A stretch of 18,930 nucleotides of DNA from Treponema sp. (GCA_031255615.1 JAIRSD010000055.1:1-18930); one strand, 5' to 3'. Shown: positions 1-7,616, numbered from the stretch's first letter. Program-made: numbers and translations. The notes: a model not told the origin generated them from the letters alone.

Positions 1-855
1 TTTGAATTCCTTGATTTATTGCTGGTTCTGCTGCTCACTGTTTTTGCCCTCCTCATCGTCATTCCATTTATCAATGTGGTGGCAATATCGTTTTCTTCCC
101 ACAAAGAATATTTGGATACCGCCCTACTGCTGGTTCCCAAACGGCCCATCATCAAAAATTATGAACGGCTTTTCGCGGACGGCAGAATTTGGATAGGGTA
201 CCGGACCACCATGATTTTTCTCCTGGTGGGGGTTCCGGTAAATATGTTTCTCACTATTAGTGTGGCCTACGGACTCACCCGTCCCAGTTTTCCGGGGAAA
301 AAGATAATTTTTTATGGAATTATTTTTACCATGCTCTTTAACGGCGGTATTGTGCCGATGTACCTGCTCATGCGGGAACTTAAGCTGACCAACACCATTT
401 GGAGCGTGGTATTCGCCTACGGAATTAATAGTTTTTACATGATTATCATGCGCAGCTATTTTATGACCATCCCCGAATCCCTTATGGAATCGGCCAAACT
501 GGACGGCGCCAGTGAATGGCGAATTCTTTTCCAGCTCATCCTCCCCTTGTCCATGCCCATCATTGCCACTATTATTCTCTTTTACAGCGTGGACCGGTGG
601 AACGAGTGGTACAACGCCATGATCTTCATCCGAAAGAACAGCCTGGTGCCTTTACAGCTTATCCTCCGTTCTATCGTGCTGGAGACCAGGGTAACCGATA
701 ATATGGCGGTCTCCGCCGCGGTGATTCGGGATGACTTTGTGGACGGCATGAAAATGGCCTGTGTCATTGTGGTTATGCTGCCGGTTATGTGTGTGTTTCC
801 GTTCCTCCAGCGGTACTTCGTCAAAGGCGTCCTGATTGGCGCAATAAAGGCTTAG
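1..855 (+). CDS. Carbohydrate ABC transporter permease, LplC/YtcP-like (5' end cut by window)
   Basis: Inner-membrane permease subunit of a CUT1-type ABC importer for sugars or oligosaccharides; it would pair with a second permease, a binding protein and an ATPase that must lie upstream or elsewhere. The reading frame is open to base 1, and the first visible codons (FEFLDLLLVL) already enter the first membrane helix, so the true start is probably 10-20 codons upstream; the TTG at 19 is not a convincing start. About six hydrophobic helices are visible. The cytoplasmic EAA loop that docks the ATPase is clear (ESLMESAKLDGASEWRILF, then LPLSMP, about bases 475-560). The C-terminus VKGVLIGAIKA is typical of the LplC branch. 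The stop is TAG at 853-855. The gene leads an operon with an aldolase and a HAD phosphatase, which fits sugar uptake and breakdown. The substrate cannot be read from the sequence. The region looks more AT-rich than the rest of the window. Confidence 0.93.
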   Translation, partial: FEFLDLLLVLLLTVFALLIVIPFINVVAISFSSHKEYLDTALLLVPKRPIIKNYERLFADGRIWIGYRTTMIFLLVGVPVNMFLTISVAYGLTRPSFPGKKIIFYGIIFTMLFNGGIVPMYLLMRELKLTNTIWSVVFAYGINSFYMIIMRSYFMTIPESLMESAKLDGASEWRILFQLILPLSMPIIATIILFYSVDRWNEWYNAMIFIRKNSLVPLQLILRSIVLETRVTDNMAVSAAVIRDDFVDGMKMACVIVVMLPVMCVFPFLQRYFVKGVLIGAIKA

Positions 856-894
856 AATTCACGGGGAATAGGCATGTCGAGCCGGGGTCGTTGA

Positions 895-916
895 CCGGGC
901 GGGTGTTCCCGCCCGG
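895..916 (+). other. Intercistronic GC hairpin between permease and aldolase
   Basis: A perfect 9-bp stem (CCGGGCGGG at 895-903, CCCGCCCGG at 908-916) closes a TGTT loop. No T-run follows, so it is not a typical intrinsic terminator. It sits in the 97-nt gap after the permease stop. It may protect the 3' end of the transporter mRNA or cause partial attenuation before the enzyme genes; this role is inferred. Confidence 0.6.
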
Positions 917-952
917 TTCCGGGTAGTAGGGGCGCCGTGTAAGCGGGGGAGA

Positions 953-1804
953 ATGCGAATGAGGAAAATCAGTCTTGGGGAGCTGCTGCGGCAGGCAAGG
1001 GCGGAAGGCTATGCGGTGGGGGCGTTTAATATTACCTGTTATATAACGTGCCGGGCGGCAATCGCGGCGGCCAATGCGGTCGAAACGCCTATTCTGCTGC
1101 AAACCTCCGTGTCCACGGTAAAAAAATTCGGACCGGAAGAACTGTTCGCCATGATGGATCTGCTGCGGAGGGGCGCAAAGGTTCCGGTCCTGTTTCATCT
1201 GGATCATTGCACCGACCCGGAGCTGGCGAAAAAATGCGCCGATACCGGCTGGGATTCTGTCATGATCGATATGTCCGCGCGGCCCCTGGACGAAAACATC
1301 AGGATAACCGCGGAAATAAAAAAATACGCCCGGACAAAGGGAGTGGGCGTTGAGGGGGAGCTGGGCATTATAAAGGGGGTGGAAGACGAAATTGCCGCCG
1401 ATGAACAGCAGCTTGCCGGTTTTGAGGATTCTATGAAATTTATCGATGGCGCCGGAGTGGACGCCTTCGCGCCGGCCATCGGGACAGCCCACGGACTTTA
1501 TAAGAAGGCGGTAAACCTGAATTACGACTTGGTAAAGCGGCTGGCGGACAGCACCGAAGTTCCCATTGTGGTGCACGGGGGGACGGGGCTTGCGATAGAA
1601 CAGTTCCACAGGTTAATCCAAAGCGGCGCTTCCAAAATAAACGTATCGACCGCGCTCAAATACGCCTACATCGACGGCTTGCGGGAGTATTGGAGCGCCC
1701 ACCGGGAAGAGTACAACCCCATAAAGCTGAACGACGCGGCGGAATCGTCGGTGCGAAAAACGGTGGAGGATCATATCCTCCGTTTTAAGCCGCCGCACAG
1801 GTAA
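953..1804 (+). CDS. Class II (zinc-dependent) fructose/tagatose-bisphosphate aldolase family protein
   Basis: Cytoplasmic TIM-barrel aldolase of the FbaA/GatY/KbaY/IolJ family, which cleaves a ketose (bis)phosphate to dihydroxyacetone phosphate plus an aldehyde using a divalent metal. Family signatures are visible: HLDH with Asp84 and His85 (catalytic Asp and first zinc ligand), VEGELG with Glu135, the second metal His180 in GTAHG, the third His208 in VVHGGTG, and the phosphate-binding KINVST at 228-233. The length of 283 residues is normal. Two starts are possible: ATG at 953 lies only 2-3 nt from the GGGGGAGA ribosome-binding site, while the in-frame ATG at 959 has the more usual spacing of about 8 nt, so the protein may begin at 959. 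It follows a sugar permease and precedes a HAD phosphatase 18 nt downstream, so a role in catabolism of an imported sugar is likely. The exact substrate is not assignable. Confidence 0.93.
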   Translation: MRMRKISLGELLRQARAEGYAVGAFNITCYITCRAAIAAANAVETPILLQTSVSTVKKFGPEELFAMMDLLRRGAKVPVLFHLDHCTDPELAKKCADTGWDSVMIDMSARPLDENIRITAEIKKYARTKGVGVEGELGIIKGVEDEIAADEQQLAGFEDSMKFIDGAGVDAFAPAIGTAHGLYKKAVNLNYDLVKRLADSTEVPIVVHGGTGLAIEQFHRLIQSGASKINVSTALKYAYIDGLREYWSAHREEYNPIKLNDAAESSVRKTVEDHILRFKPPHR

Positions 1805-1822
1805 ACCGGACAGAGGAACACG

Positions 1823-2581
1823 ATGATGGAACTAAGGGCCCTGCTTTTTGACTGCGACGGAGTTCTCGCCGAGACCGAACGGGACGGCCACCGGACGGCC
1901 TATAACCGCGCCATGAAGGCCCTGGGGATAGACGCCGAATGGGATGTGGACGAGTACGGCGATCTGGTGCGTATATCCGGGGGCAAGGAACGGCTTAAGC
2001 ATTATTTTGAAAAGAACCGGCCCCGTTTCCCGGAATCCGCCTTCGGCCCGGACCTCATTCAGAAGATATACCTGGAAAAGACCGCCATTTTCAAAGAAAT
2101 GGCCCGCAAGGGCGATATGCCGCCCCGTTCCGGCATTGCCAGGGTAGTGCGGGAAGCCCACGACGCGGGCGTCATGCTTTTTATCTGCTCAACATCCCAC
2201 CGGGAAAGCGTAGAAACCCTGCTGCGGAAAAATTACGGCGAAGACGTATGCTCGTGGTTTACCGAACTGTTTTGCGGAGATGTTGTGGCCCGTAAAAAAC
2301 CGGCCCCCGACATTTACCTGCTGGTCAAACACAGCTACCGCCTTAACCCGGATTGCTGCTGCGTTATTGAAGACAGCCGGAACGGCCTACTCGCGGCCAA
2401 GGCTGCCGGCATGCGCTGCCTTATCACCAAAAGTTACTACACCCAGGATGAGGATTTTTCGGAAGCCGACGGCGTGGTTTCTTGTCTGGGGGATCCCGGG
2501 GGAGAACAAAGCCTGGTGTACGGCGGCCGCCTGCAAAAGGAACGGCCCTACATCACCCTGCGGGACATCCAGGGCCTCTAG
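1823..2581 (+). CDS. HAD-superfamily sugar-phosphate hydrolase (CbbY/beta-phosphoglucomutase-like)
   Basis: Probable cytoplasmic phosphatase or phosphomutase with the Rossmannoid HAD fold. Motif I is FDCDGVLAE with nucleophile Asp10 and acid/base Asp12. A helical cap occupies about residues 17-100. Motif II is STS at 123-125, motif III is the lysine pair at 158-159 before Pro160, and motif IV is the metal-binding Glu183-Asp184 in VIEDSRNGL. The length of 252 residues is normal for subfamily IA. The sequence most resembles CbbY-type proteins, which act on phosphorylated sugars; phosphoglycolate phosphatase is an alternative. The start has two adjacent ATGs (1823 and 1826) preceded by an AGAGGA-type ribosome-binding site. 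It begins 18 nt after the aldolase stop, so the two are surely cotranscribed and probably act on the same phosphorylated sugar. It is the last gene of the operon; a hairpin follows. Confidence 0.9.
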   Translation: MMELRALLFDCDGVLAETERDGHRTAYNRAMKALGIDAEWDVDEYGDLVRISGGKERLKHYFEKNRPRFPESAFGPDLIQKIYLEKTAIFKEMARKGDMPPRSGIARVVREAHDAGVMLFICSTSHRESVETLLRKNYGEDVCSWFTELFCGDVVARKKPAPDIYLLVKHSYRLNPDCCCVIEDSRNGLLAAKAAGMRCLITKSYYTQDEDFSEADGVVSCLGDPGGEQSLVYGGRLQKERPYITLRDIQGL

Positions 2582-2590
2582 CCCGCGGCA

Positions 2591-2616
2591 GGGGAGGGGG
2601 AAGTTCCCTCCCTTTT
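2591..2616 (+). terminator. Rho-independent-type terminator between convergent operons
   Basis: A 7-bp stem GGGAGGG (2592-2598) / CCCTCCC (2606-2612) with a 7-nt loop is followed by TTTT at 2613-2616. It lies between the HAD gene (plus) and the 3' end of secA (minus). The T-run favours the plus direction; on the minus strand no T-run follows. Confidence 0.6.
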
Positions 2617-2631
2617 CCCGGCCGTTCCGGT

Positions 2632-5397
2632 CTACCGCCCGTGGCAGTGCTTATACTTCTTCCCGGATCCGCAGGGGCAGGGATCGTTCCGGCCCACCTT
2701 GGGGTAACTGCGGACCACGGTAACAACCTCCCCCTGGGGCCGCCCCCCCGCGCCGGGCTGCGGGCCGCCGCCCCCCATCCCGCCGAAGGCCCCCACGCTG
2801 CCGTGGGTGGCCTGAGCCGTCCGGGGCTGGACGGTCCGGGGGGCCCGCGAGGGCCCGGCATGGTCCCGGTCTCCGGCGGCCTGGATCCGTATCAGGTGGA
2901 GCCGTCCGGCAATCTCCTGCCGTATGTCGGCGATCATGGATTCGAATATTTGAAAACCTTCCACCTTGTACTCGGTCAGGGGATTCTTTTGGGCGTAGCT
3001 CCGCAGGTACACCGCCTCCCGCAGGGCCTCCATCTGTTCCAGGTGGTCCAGCCACTTGCGGTCGATGGCGGCCAGGTATTGATCCCGGATAAACAGATTC
3101 AAGTAGAGGGCCGTGATTAGGGCTTCCTTATCGTTCAGCTCCTGTTCCAGATCGGAACAGATCGCCTCCTCCAGGCTTTCCGGATTCTTCGCGTCGATGC
3201 TTTCATTTTTTAGCAGGTAGCCGAATTTGGTCCGCAGGGATTCCGCCAGATCCTTAAGGGCCCCGCCCTGGTCCCGCCGGGCCGTCTCCTTATACAGGGC
3301 GATCATATCCGCCGCCATGTCCCTGGTGGCGTCGTTCACCCGCGCCTTCAGGTTGCCGTCCGTCAGGATCGCGTCCCGCTGCTCATAGATAAATTTCCGC
3401 TGCTGGTTCAGCACGTCGTCGTATTCCAGCAGGTGCTTGCGGATCTCAAAGTTCCGCTCCTCCACCTTCTTCTGGGCGTTTTCAATACTGCGGTTCAGGA
3501 GGGGATGGTAAATCGGTTCCCCCCCCTGCATGCCGATCCGGGCCATAATCCCCTTGATCCGCTCCCCCCCAAAGAGGCGCATCAGCTCATCATCCATGGA
3601 GATAAAGAACTTGGATTTCCCCGGGTCCCCCTGGCGGCCGGAGCGGCCCCGCAGTTGGTTGTCGATGCGGCGGCTTTCGTGCCGCTCGGTGCCGATGACG
3701 TAGAGGCCCCCTAAATTCTTAACCTCCTCGTAGTCCTTCAGCCATTTCGCGTACTCTTCCCGGTAGGCCGCGGCGTACTCATCGGGCCCCGCTTCGGTCC
3801 CCGCCCGCCTGCGGGCCCGGTATTCCGGGTTCCCCCCCAGCTTAATATCCGTGCCCCGGCCAGCCATGTTCGTGGCAATCGTCACCGCCCCCTTGGCCCC
3901 GGCTTCCGCGATGATCAGGGCCTCCCGGGCGTGGTTCTTCGCGTTCAGCACTTCATGCCGGACCCCCCGGCGGGTAAGAAGCAGGGACAGTTGTTCAGAC
4001 TTTTCGATGGAAACCGTTCCCACCAGCATGGGCTGCCCCTTCTTATGGGCCGCGGCAATCTCATCGCAGAGGGCGTCGAATTTTTCCTGTTCGTTCAGGT
4101 AGACCACGTCGTCCTCGTCGAGCCGGGCCACCGGCAGGTTGGTGGGAATCACCATCACCTCCAGGTTGTAGATCTTCCCGAATTCCACCGCCTCCGTATC
4201 GGCGGTGCCGGTCATGCCGGATATTTTTTCATACAGCCTAAAGTAATTTTGAAAGGTAATCGTCGCCAGGGTCCGGTTCCGCTGGGCAATCTTGATCCGT
4301 TCTTTGGCCTCAATCGCCTGGTGGAGCCCGTCGGAATAGCGGCGGCCGTGGAGAATCCGGCCCGTAAATTCGTCCACGATCTGGACCAGCCCGTCCTGGA
4401 CCACGTAGTCCACGTCGATATGAAAGAGCTTGTGGGCCCGCAGGGCCTGGGTAAAGTAGTGGATGAACTCAAAGTTCTCCTCATCCACAATCGCCCCCTT
4501 GATAAGCCCCCGCTTTTGCAGAATCTGTTCTATCTTGGCAAGCCCCGCGTTGCTAAAGGAGACGGACTTGTTTTTTTCATTCAGCTTGTAGTCCCCCAGC
4601 ACCTCCTCGCCCTGGGTCTCGTCGGGATAGTCCCCGTCCTCCTTTTTCTTAACCTCCTCCAGGGAGGAAAGCAGCCGGTTCACCTCGGCGAATTTGTAGG
4701 TGTCGTCCTCCGCCGCCCCGGAGATAATCAGGGGGGTCCGGGCCTCGTCGATCAAAATGGAGTCAATCTCGTCCACCACGCAGAAATTATGCCCCCGCTG
4801 GACCCGGCTTCCCAGGTCCCGGCACATATTGTCCCGCAGATAGTCAAAACCGAATTCGTTATTGGTGCCGTAGGTAACGTCGCAGGCGTAATTTTCCTTC
4901 CTGCGGGCGTTGTCCATGTCGGAAAGGATGGTCCCCACCGTAAGGCCCAGATAGCTGAAAATGGGCCGCATCCAGTCCGCGTCCCGGCCCGCCAGATAGT
5001 CGTTCACCGTGACCACGTGGATGCCCTTGCCGGGGATGGCGTTCAGGTACACCGCCGCCACGCTCATCAGGGTCTTCCCCTCCCCGGTCTTCATCTCCAC
5101 GATCTTGCCCTGGTGCAGAACAATGGAACCCAGCACCTGCACGTCGTAGGGCCGTTCCCCCAGACAGCGCCGGGCGGCTTCCCGGGCCAGGGCGAAGGCC
5201 TCCGGCAAAAGGCTGTCCAGACTCTCCCCGCCCCGGTGCCGTTCCTGGAAGGCGGCGGTCAACTTGGGGAATTCCTCGGGTTCCAGGGCCGCGGCCCAGG
5301 CTTCCCTCTCGTTTACCCCGTGGAGTATGGGCAAAAGTTTCTTCAGGTCCCGTTCGTGCTGGGACCCAAAAACAGCTTTTATAAATTTTTCCAGCAT
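2632..5397 (-). CDS. secA: Preprotein translocase motor ATPase SecA
   Basis: SecA drives unfolded preproteins through the SecYEG channel by ATP hydrolysis at the inner membrane. The start is ATG at 5397 ([11 protein letters not shown]), the family's normal N-terminus; the frame extends 19 codons further upstream but that part looks non-coding. The product is 921 residues, a normal length. Visible parts: Walker [10 protein letters not shown] at about 102-110, the DEAD-type box VVDEIDS at 207-213, the preprotein cross-linking domain after IDEARTPL, the NBD2 motif [12 protein letters not shown] near residue 505, the helical scaffold, then a low-complexity Gly/Pro/Ala linker. The C-terminal SEC-C zinc motif has Cys907, Cys909, Cys918 and His919, which in this family binds SecB, phospholipid or the ribosome. 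No strong ribosome-binding site or promoter is visible. It lies 124 nt after an unknown gene on the same strand and may be cotranscribed with it. The yajC-secD-secF genes are nearby on the other strand. Confidence 0.98.
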   Translation of the reverse strand: MLEKFIKAVFGSQHERDLKKLLPILHGVNEREAWAAALEPEEFPKLTAAFQERHRGGESLDSLLPEAFALAREAARRCLGERPYDVQVLGSIVLHQGKIVEMKTGEGKTLMSVAAVYLNAIPGKGIHVVTVNDYLAGRDADWMRPIFSYLGLTVGTILSDMDNARRKENYACDVTYGTNNEFGFDYLRDNMCRDLGSRVQRGHNFCVVDEIDSILIDEARTPLIISGAAEDDTYKFAEVNRLLSSLEEVKKKEDGDYPDETQGEEVLGDYKLNEKNKSVSFSNAGLAKIEQILQKRGLIKGAIVDEENFEFIHYFTQALRAHKLFHIDVDYVVQDGLVQIVDEFTGRILHGRRYSDGLHQAIEAKERIKIAQRNRTLATITFQNYFRLYEKISGMTGTADTEAVEFGKIYNLEVMVIPTNLPVARLDEDDVVYLNEQEKFDALCDEIAAAHKKGQPMLVGTVSIEKSEQLSLLLTRRGVRHEVLNAKNHAREALIIAEAGAKGAVTIATNMAGRGTDIKLGGNPEYRARRRAGTEAGPDEYAAAYREEYAKWLKDYEEVKNLGGLYVIGTERHESRRIDNQLRGRSGRQGDPGKSKFFISMDDELMRLFGGERIKGIMARIGMQGGEPIYHPLLNRSIENAQKKVEERNFEIRKHLLEYDDVLNQQRKFIYEQRDAILTDGNLKARVNDATRDMAADMIALYKETARRDQGGALKDLAESLRTKFGYLLKNESIDAKNPESLEEAICSDLEQELNDKEALITALYLNLFIRDQYLAAIDRKWLDHLEQMEALREAVYLRSYAQKNPLTEYKVEGFQIFESMIADIRQEIAGRLHLIRIQAAGDRDHAGPSRAPRTVQPRTAQATHGSVGAFGGMGGGGPQPGAGGRPQGEVVTVVRSYPKVGRNDPCPCGSGKKYKHCHGR

Positions 5398-5521
5398 ACC
5401 GCCACTGTAGCCCGGAAAAGGGCGGTTGGCAAGAACGCCGGAGCAAACCCTCAATTTCTCTCATGCCGCGCATCAAGCGGGGGTTGGGCGCATCCGGCGG
5501 GGGCGCGCCCTAAAGAGTTCC

Positions 5522-6379
5522 CTACGGCCTTTCCGCGGCCCCCCCTTCCCCCAGCACCCTCGCGCAGATCTCCGCGTTCTCCCGAATCTGGTTCTTGTAC
5601 TTCTGGAAGGCCCCCACCAGCACGATGTCGGTGTTTTTGATGCCGCCGAAAACCTCCCGCATGGATTGTTCAATGAGGCCGGGAACCTCCGCCTCGCCGC
5701 GGTCGTAGAACATCTGTCCGCCGGCGAATATTTTAAATACAATGCAGGGCTTCCGCACTTCCCGAATCACCGGAAACATATCCCAGCGGTCATTCGGGCG
5801 GAAAACGATGGTCTTTTCCTTCCCCGTAAGAAAGGTGCTCTCCTCCTTTTCGTACTTCCGGGAATTTTGCAGGCAGACCATGTAGAAATCCAGCCCCCAG
5901 TCTTCATCTTCCACCCGCTTCAGCACCTCCGGCACATGGGTCGCCAGACCCACGGGAATCCCCATGTCCTTCAGCCGCCGGATCCGGTCCCGCAGAAAGG
6001 CGGTTTTCCCCTCTTCCAGCCAAATATCCGCCGTAGTCCCCTGATGGTAAACCGCCAGGGGCCCCAGCTTCCGCATTTGGACCATGCCCACCTCCAGATC
6101 GATGGGCGGATAGGTCTGAAACATGATGTGCATCTTCCCCCCCTCGTTCTTGTACTGCCGGATCACCCGCAGCAGGAAAGGGTCCGCCACCGCCATATAG
6201 GCGTTCATGCCCCGCCGTTCCGCCTCCCGCAGGGCCTCCATACAGCGTTCCGCCGTCCAGTAGTCCAGCATCTCGGAACTCAGGTGCTGCCGGGGAATAT
6301 ACGAAAGCCCCTCCATAGAGTTGTCGCCGATGATAAGCCGGGTAACGGGGGTGCCGAAAAAATCAACCGTGGGCAGCAT
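5522..6379 (-). CDS. Conserved protein of unknown function, possibly TIM-barrel/aldo-keto-reductase-like fold
   Basis: I do not recognise this family with confidence. The chosen start, ATG at 6379, has a strong AGGAGG (6389-6384) 4 nt upstream and gives 285 residues; the frame continues another 99 codons upstream but that stretch overlaps a repeat element and looks non-coding. The N-terminus MLPTVDFFGTPVTRLIIGDN resembles the first strand of aldo/keto-reductase-type barrels (TRLIIG-N). Alternating strand-like and helix-like segments follow (AYMAVADPFL, MHIMFQTYPP, LGPLAVYHQG, IPVGLATHVPEV, DFYMVCLQNS, PCIVFKIFAGG, TDIVLVGAF), which is consistent with a (beta/alpha)8 barrel. I cannot identify the Asp-Tyr-Lys-His catalytic set of true aldo/keto reductases. 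There is no signal peptide or membrane segment, so it is probably cytoplasmic. It sits upstream of secA on the same strand with a candidate promoter at 6414-6419. Confidence 0.8.
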   Translation of the reverse strand: MLPTVDFFGTPVTRLIIGDNSMEGLSYIPRQHLSSEMLDYWTAERCMEALREAERRGMNAYMAVADPFLLRVIRQYKNEGGKMHIMFQTYPPIDLEVGMVQMRKLGPLAVYHQGTTADIWLEEGKTAFLRDRIRRLKDMGIPVGLATHVPEVLKRVEDEDWGLDFYMVCLQNSRKYEKEESTFLTGKEKTIVFRPNDRWDMFPVIREVRKPCIVFKIFAGGQMFYDRGEAEVPGLIEQSMREVFGGIKNTDIVLVGAFQKYKNQIRENAEICARVLGEGGAAERP

Positions 6380-6413
6380 AGATCCTCCTAAAAGCGGTTG
6401 CTTTGGTAAAGCG

Positions 6414-6419
6414 ATTATA
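6414..6419 (-). promoter_or_regulatory. Candidate -10 box for the 5522-6379 gene
   Basis: Read on the minus strand this is an exact TATAAT, 35 nt upstream of the ATG at 6379 and ahead of its AGGAGG site. No good -35 lies at 17 nt; a GACA-containing stretch lies slightly too far upstream, within hairpin 1 of the repeat element. It is a plausible sigma70 promoter on the -10 alone. Confidence 0.45.
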
Positions 6420-6424
6420 ATTTT

Positions 6425-6617
6425 TTGGGCGCATGGGGCTGTCCGAAGAACGTCAAAGCTCCCGCCGCGTCCTCTCCCCGGACAGCCCCACCGGGCTATC
6501 CGCTCCAACAAAAAACGCCTTCCTTGCACCGGAAAGCACGATCCGCAGGACCAAAAACGCGCGCGTTTTTGGTCCGTTTTTTGTTCCGCTCCTATCCCTT
6601 GCGCGGTTCGCCGTGCC
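6425..6617 (+). repeat. Modular intergenic repeat, copy 1 (four constant boxes separated by variable hairpins)
   Basis: Constant boxes in order: A TTGGGCGCA (6425-6433), B CCGGGCTATCCGCTCC (6491-6506), C CCGCTCCTATCCCTTGCGCG (6586-6605), D TTCGCCGTGCC (6607-6617). Between A and B, a 12-bp stem (6434-6445 with 6479-6490) closes a 33-nt loop. Between B and C, an 11-bp stem (6507-6517 with 6575-6585) encloses a further 28-nt perfect palindrome (6548-6575). C and D are only 1 nt apart. The same boxes recur in the same order, on the other strand, at 12131-12289 with unrelated stem sequences. The element fills part of the 634-nt gap between the minus-strand unknown gene and rubredoxin. No ORF in it looks real. 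I know no firm name for it. Confidence 0.88.
6548..6582 (+). terminator. 28-nt perfect palindrome followed by T-run (possible terminator inside repeat copy 1)
   Basis: Bases 6548-6575 are a perfect inverted repeat with 14-nt arms (arm GGACCAAAAACGCG) and no spacer; as RNA this gives about a 12-bp stem with a 4-nt loop. Plus-strand bases 6577-6582 are all T, the layout of an intrinsic terminator. No plus-strand gene reads into it, so it may simply be part of the variable hairpin of the repeat. Confidence 0.5.
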
Positions 6618-6743
6618 GGGAATTTTCCCGCTCCATAGAGGCATGCCGGTCCTTTCCCCCCGGGGGAAGGCCGCACCCAACGCGATGGTGGAAAAATCCG
6701 CCCCCGGCGGTCTCATAACCGGGCGGCCCCCTTCTTCAACCGG

Positions 6744-6772
6744 GCCGTTGTTTTTTCTCCCATAACAACGGC
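6744..6772. other. Inverted repeat in the 6380-7013 intergenic region
   Basis: A 9-bp perfect stem, GCCGTTGTT (6744-6752) with AACAACGGC (6764-6772), has an 11-nt loop. It lies between repeat copy 1 and the rubredoxin promoter. No T-run follows on either strand. Function is unknown; the rest of 6618-6820 is GC-rich sequence with short imperfect inverted repeats and no credible gene. Confidence 0.4.
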
Positions 6773-6823
6773 TCCCCTGTTGTCCGCCCCCTTCGGCGCG
6801 GCCCGCCGGAACCATCCGCGAAA

Positions 6824-6852
6824 TTGCAACTATCCCGGTTCCGTATTATACT
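6824..6852 (+). promoter_or_regulatory. Candidate sigma70 promoter for the rubredoxin operon
   Basis: TTGCAA (6824-6829) and TATACT (6847-6852) are separated by exactly 17 nt. The predicted transcript starts near 6859 and carries a leader of about 155 nt before the rubredoxin ATG at 7014. Confidence 0.6.
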
Positions 6853-6865
6853 CAAACAAGAGCCC

Positions 6866-6887
6866 CCCGGAACCTTCCGGTTCCGGG
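6866..6887 (+). other. Hairpin near the 5' end of the rubredoxin leader
   Basis: A perfect 9-bp stem CCCGGAACC (6866-6874) / GGTTCCGGG (6879-6887) with a TTCC tetraloop lies just after the predicted transcription start. It could stabilise the 5' end of the mRNA. No terminator/antiterminator pair or known riboswitch motif was seen in the remaining leader. Confidence 0.5.
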
Positions 6888-7013
6888 CGACACCGCGCAA
6901 AACATTGATTCCGCCGGAATAAGACCGGGGAAGCGATGTTTTGAACGACCGAACGCTCTATCCGGGGCCCGGCGGATTCGCGGACAGAGCCATTGTAACA
7001 CTAAGGAGCATCC

Positions 7014-7175
7014 ATGAAAAAGTACATTTGCAGCGCCTGCGGCCATGTATACGATCCGGCGGCGGGGGATCCCGACGGGGGTATTGCGCCGGGAACCCCC
7101 TTCGAGGATATCCCCGATACATGGGTATGCCCCGTCTGCGGCCTGGGAAAAAGCGCCTTCACCCCGGAGGACTAA
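7014..7175 (+). CDS. Rubredoxin
   Basis: Small cytoplasmic one-electron carrier with a single Fe(Cys)4 centre, commonly an electron donor to superoxide reductase, rubrerythrin or other oxygen-protection enzymes in anaerobes. The protein is 53 residues, the usual size. The two iron-binding knuckles are Cys6-x2-Cys9 ([10 protein letters not shown]) and Cys39-x2-Cys42 ([12 protein letters not shown]), with the conserved aromatic/Pro core YDP...[10 protein letters not shown] between them. The ATG at 7014 has an AAGGAG site (7003-7008) 5 nt upstream. Its stop codon TAA overlaps the ATG of the next gene by one base (TAATG), so the two are translationally coupled. A sigma70-type promoter lies about 160 nt upstream. 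The physiological partner is not visible in this window. Confidence 0.97.
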   Translation: MKKYICSACGHVYDPAAGDPDGGIAPGTPFEDIPDTWVCPVCGLGKSAFTPED

Positions 7176-7483
7176 TGTTAAGCCGGGAAGATTTTATTTT
7201 TACCATCGGCTATGACGGCCCCAACGCCGTGGTGGACAGCCAGGCCAAGAAACGCTACAGCGGCCTTTCCACCCGGGAGCTGGCGGAGAAGGGGCTTTTC
7301 CGGGCGGCCTACGCCTCGGCGGTGTACGCCCGGAAGACCGGTTCCCCGGAGGCAAGCGCCGCTTTTACCACGGTGGTGGAGATCTACAACCGTGTTTCCG
7401 GTTCTTCCCTAACGGTCAATTCCCCCCTGGACCGGCTTTTCGGGGTATTTCCGGTGGACGTAAAGCGGGCCGTCGTCCTTTAG
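7175..7483 (+). CDS. Small conserved-looking protein coupled to rubredoxin, function unknown
   Basis: The product is 102 residues with no family I recognise. The start at 7175 is supported by the TAATG overlap with the rubredoxin stop and by GGAGG at 7166-7170, 4 nt upstream. The frame stays open further upstream, but that part runs across the rubredoxin gene and is not coding. The protein has no signal peptide, membrane segment or cysteine cluster. It looks soluble and helical in the middle (STRELAEKGLFRAAYASAVYARKTGS) with a hydrophobic C-terminus (DRLFGVFPVDVKRAVVL). Absence of cysteines argues against iron-sulfur binding. Tight coupling suggests equimolar production with rubredoxin, and therefore possibly a redox-partner or stress-response accessory role; this is inference. 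Confidence 0.8.
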   Translation: MLSREDFIFTIGYDGPNAVVDSQAKKRYSGLSTRELAEKGLFRAAYASAVYARKTGSPEASAAFTTVVEIYNRVSGSSLTVNSPLDRLFGVFPVDVKRAVVL

Positions 7484-7507
7484 CGGAAACGGCGCGGCCG
7501 CAAAACA

Positions 7508-7529
7508 CGGCCCCGGCAGCCCGGGGCCG
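7508..7529. other. GC-rich hairpin after the rubredoxin operon
   Basis: A perfect 9-bp stem CGGCCCCGG (7508-7516) / CCGGGGCCG (7521-7529) with a CAGC loop lies 25 nt after the stop of the small unknown gene. No T-run follows, so it is at best a weak terminator or an mRNA 3'-end stabiliser. The remaining bases to 7610 hold nothing I can identify. Confidence 0.45.
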
Positions 7530-7616
7530 CCTTGAAGCCCGGCCAGGGCAGGGAATGCGCCCGTATTACAGGGGAGACGGGGGCTTCTAAACCAGAAATT
7601 GCCCCGGCGCACCCGG

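Noticed and set aside
5484..5493. An isolated TTGGGCGCAT (box A) upstream of secA
   Set aside because: Boxes B, C and D are not found near it, and a 9-10 nt GC-rich match can occur by chance; at most a remnant.
3931..5640. A 569-codon open frame on the plus strand opposite secA
   Set aside because: It is antisense to a complete, strongly supported secA; long antisense frames are common in GC-rich coding DNA, and the translation is rich in His/Val/Pro with no domain-like pattern.
6941..7174. Upstream extension of the small gene at 7175 across rubredoxin
   Set aside because: It would read through rubredoxin in another frame; the TAATG overlap and GGAGG site support the start at 7175.
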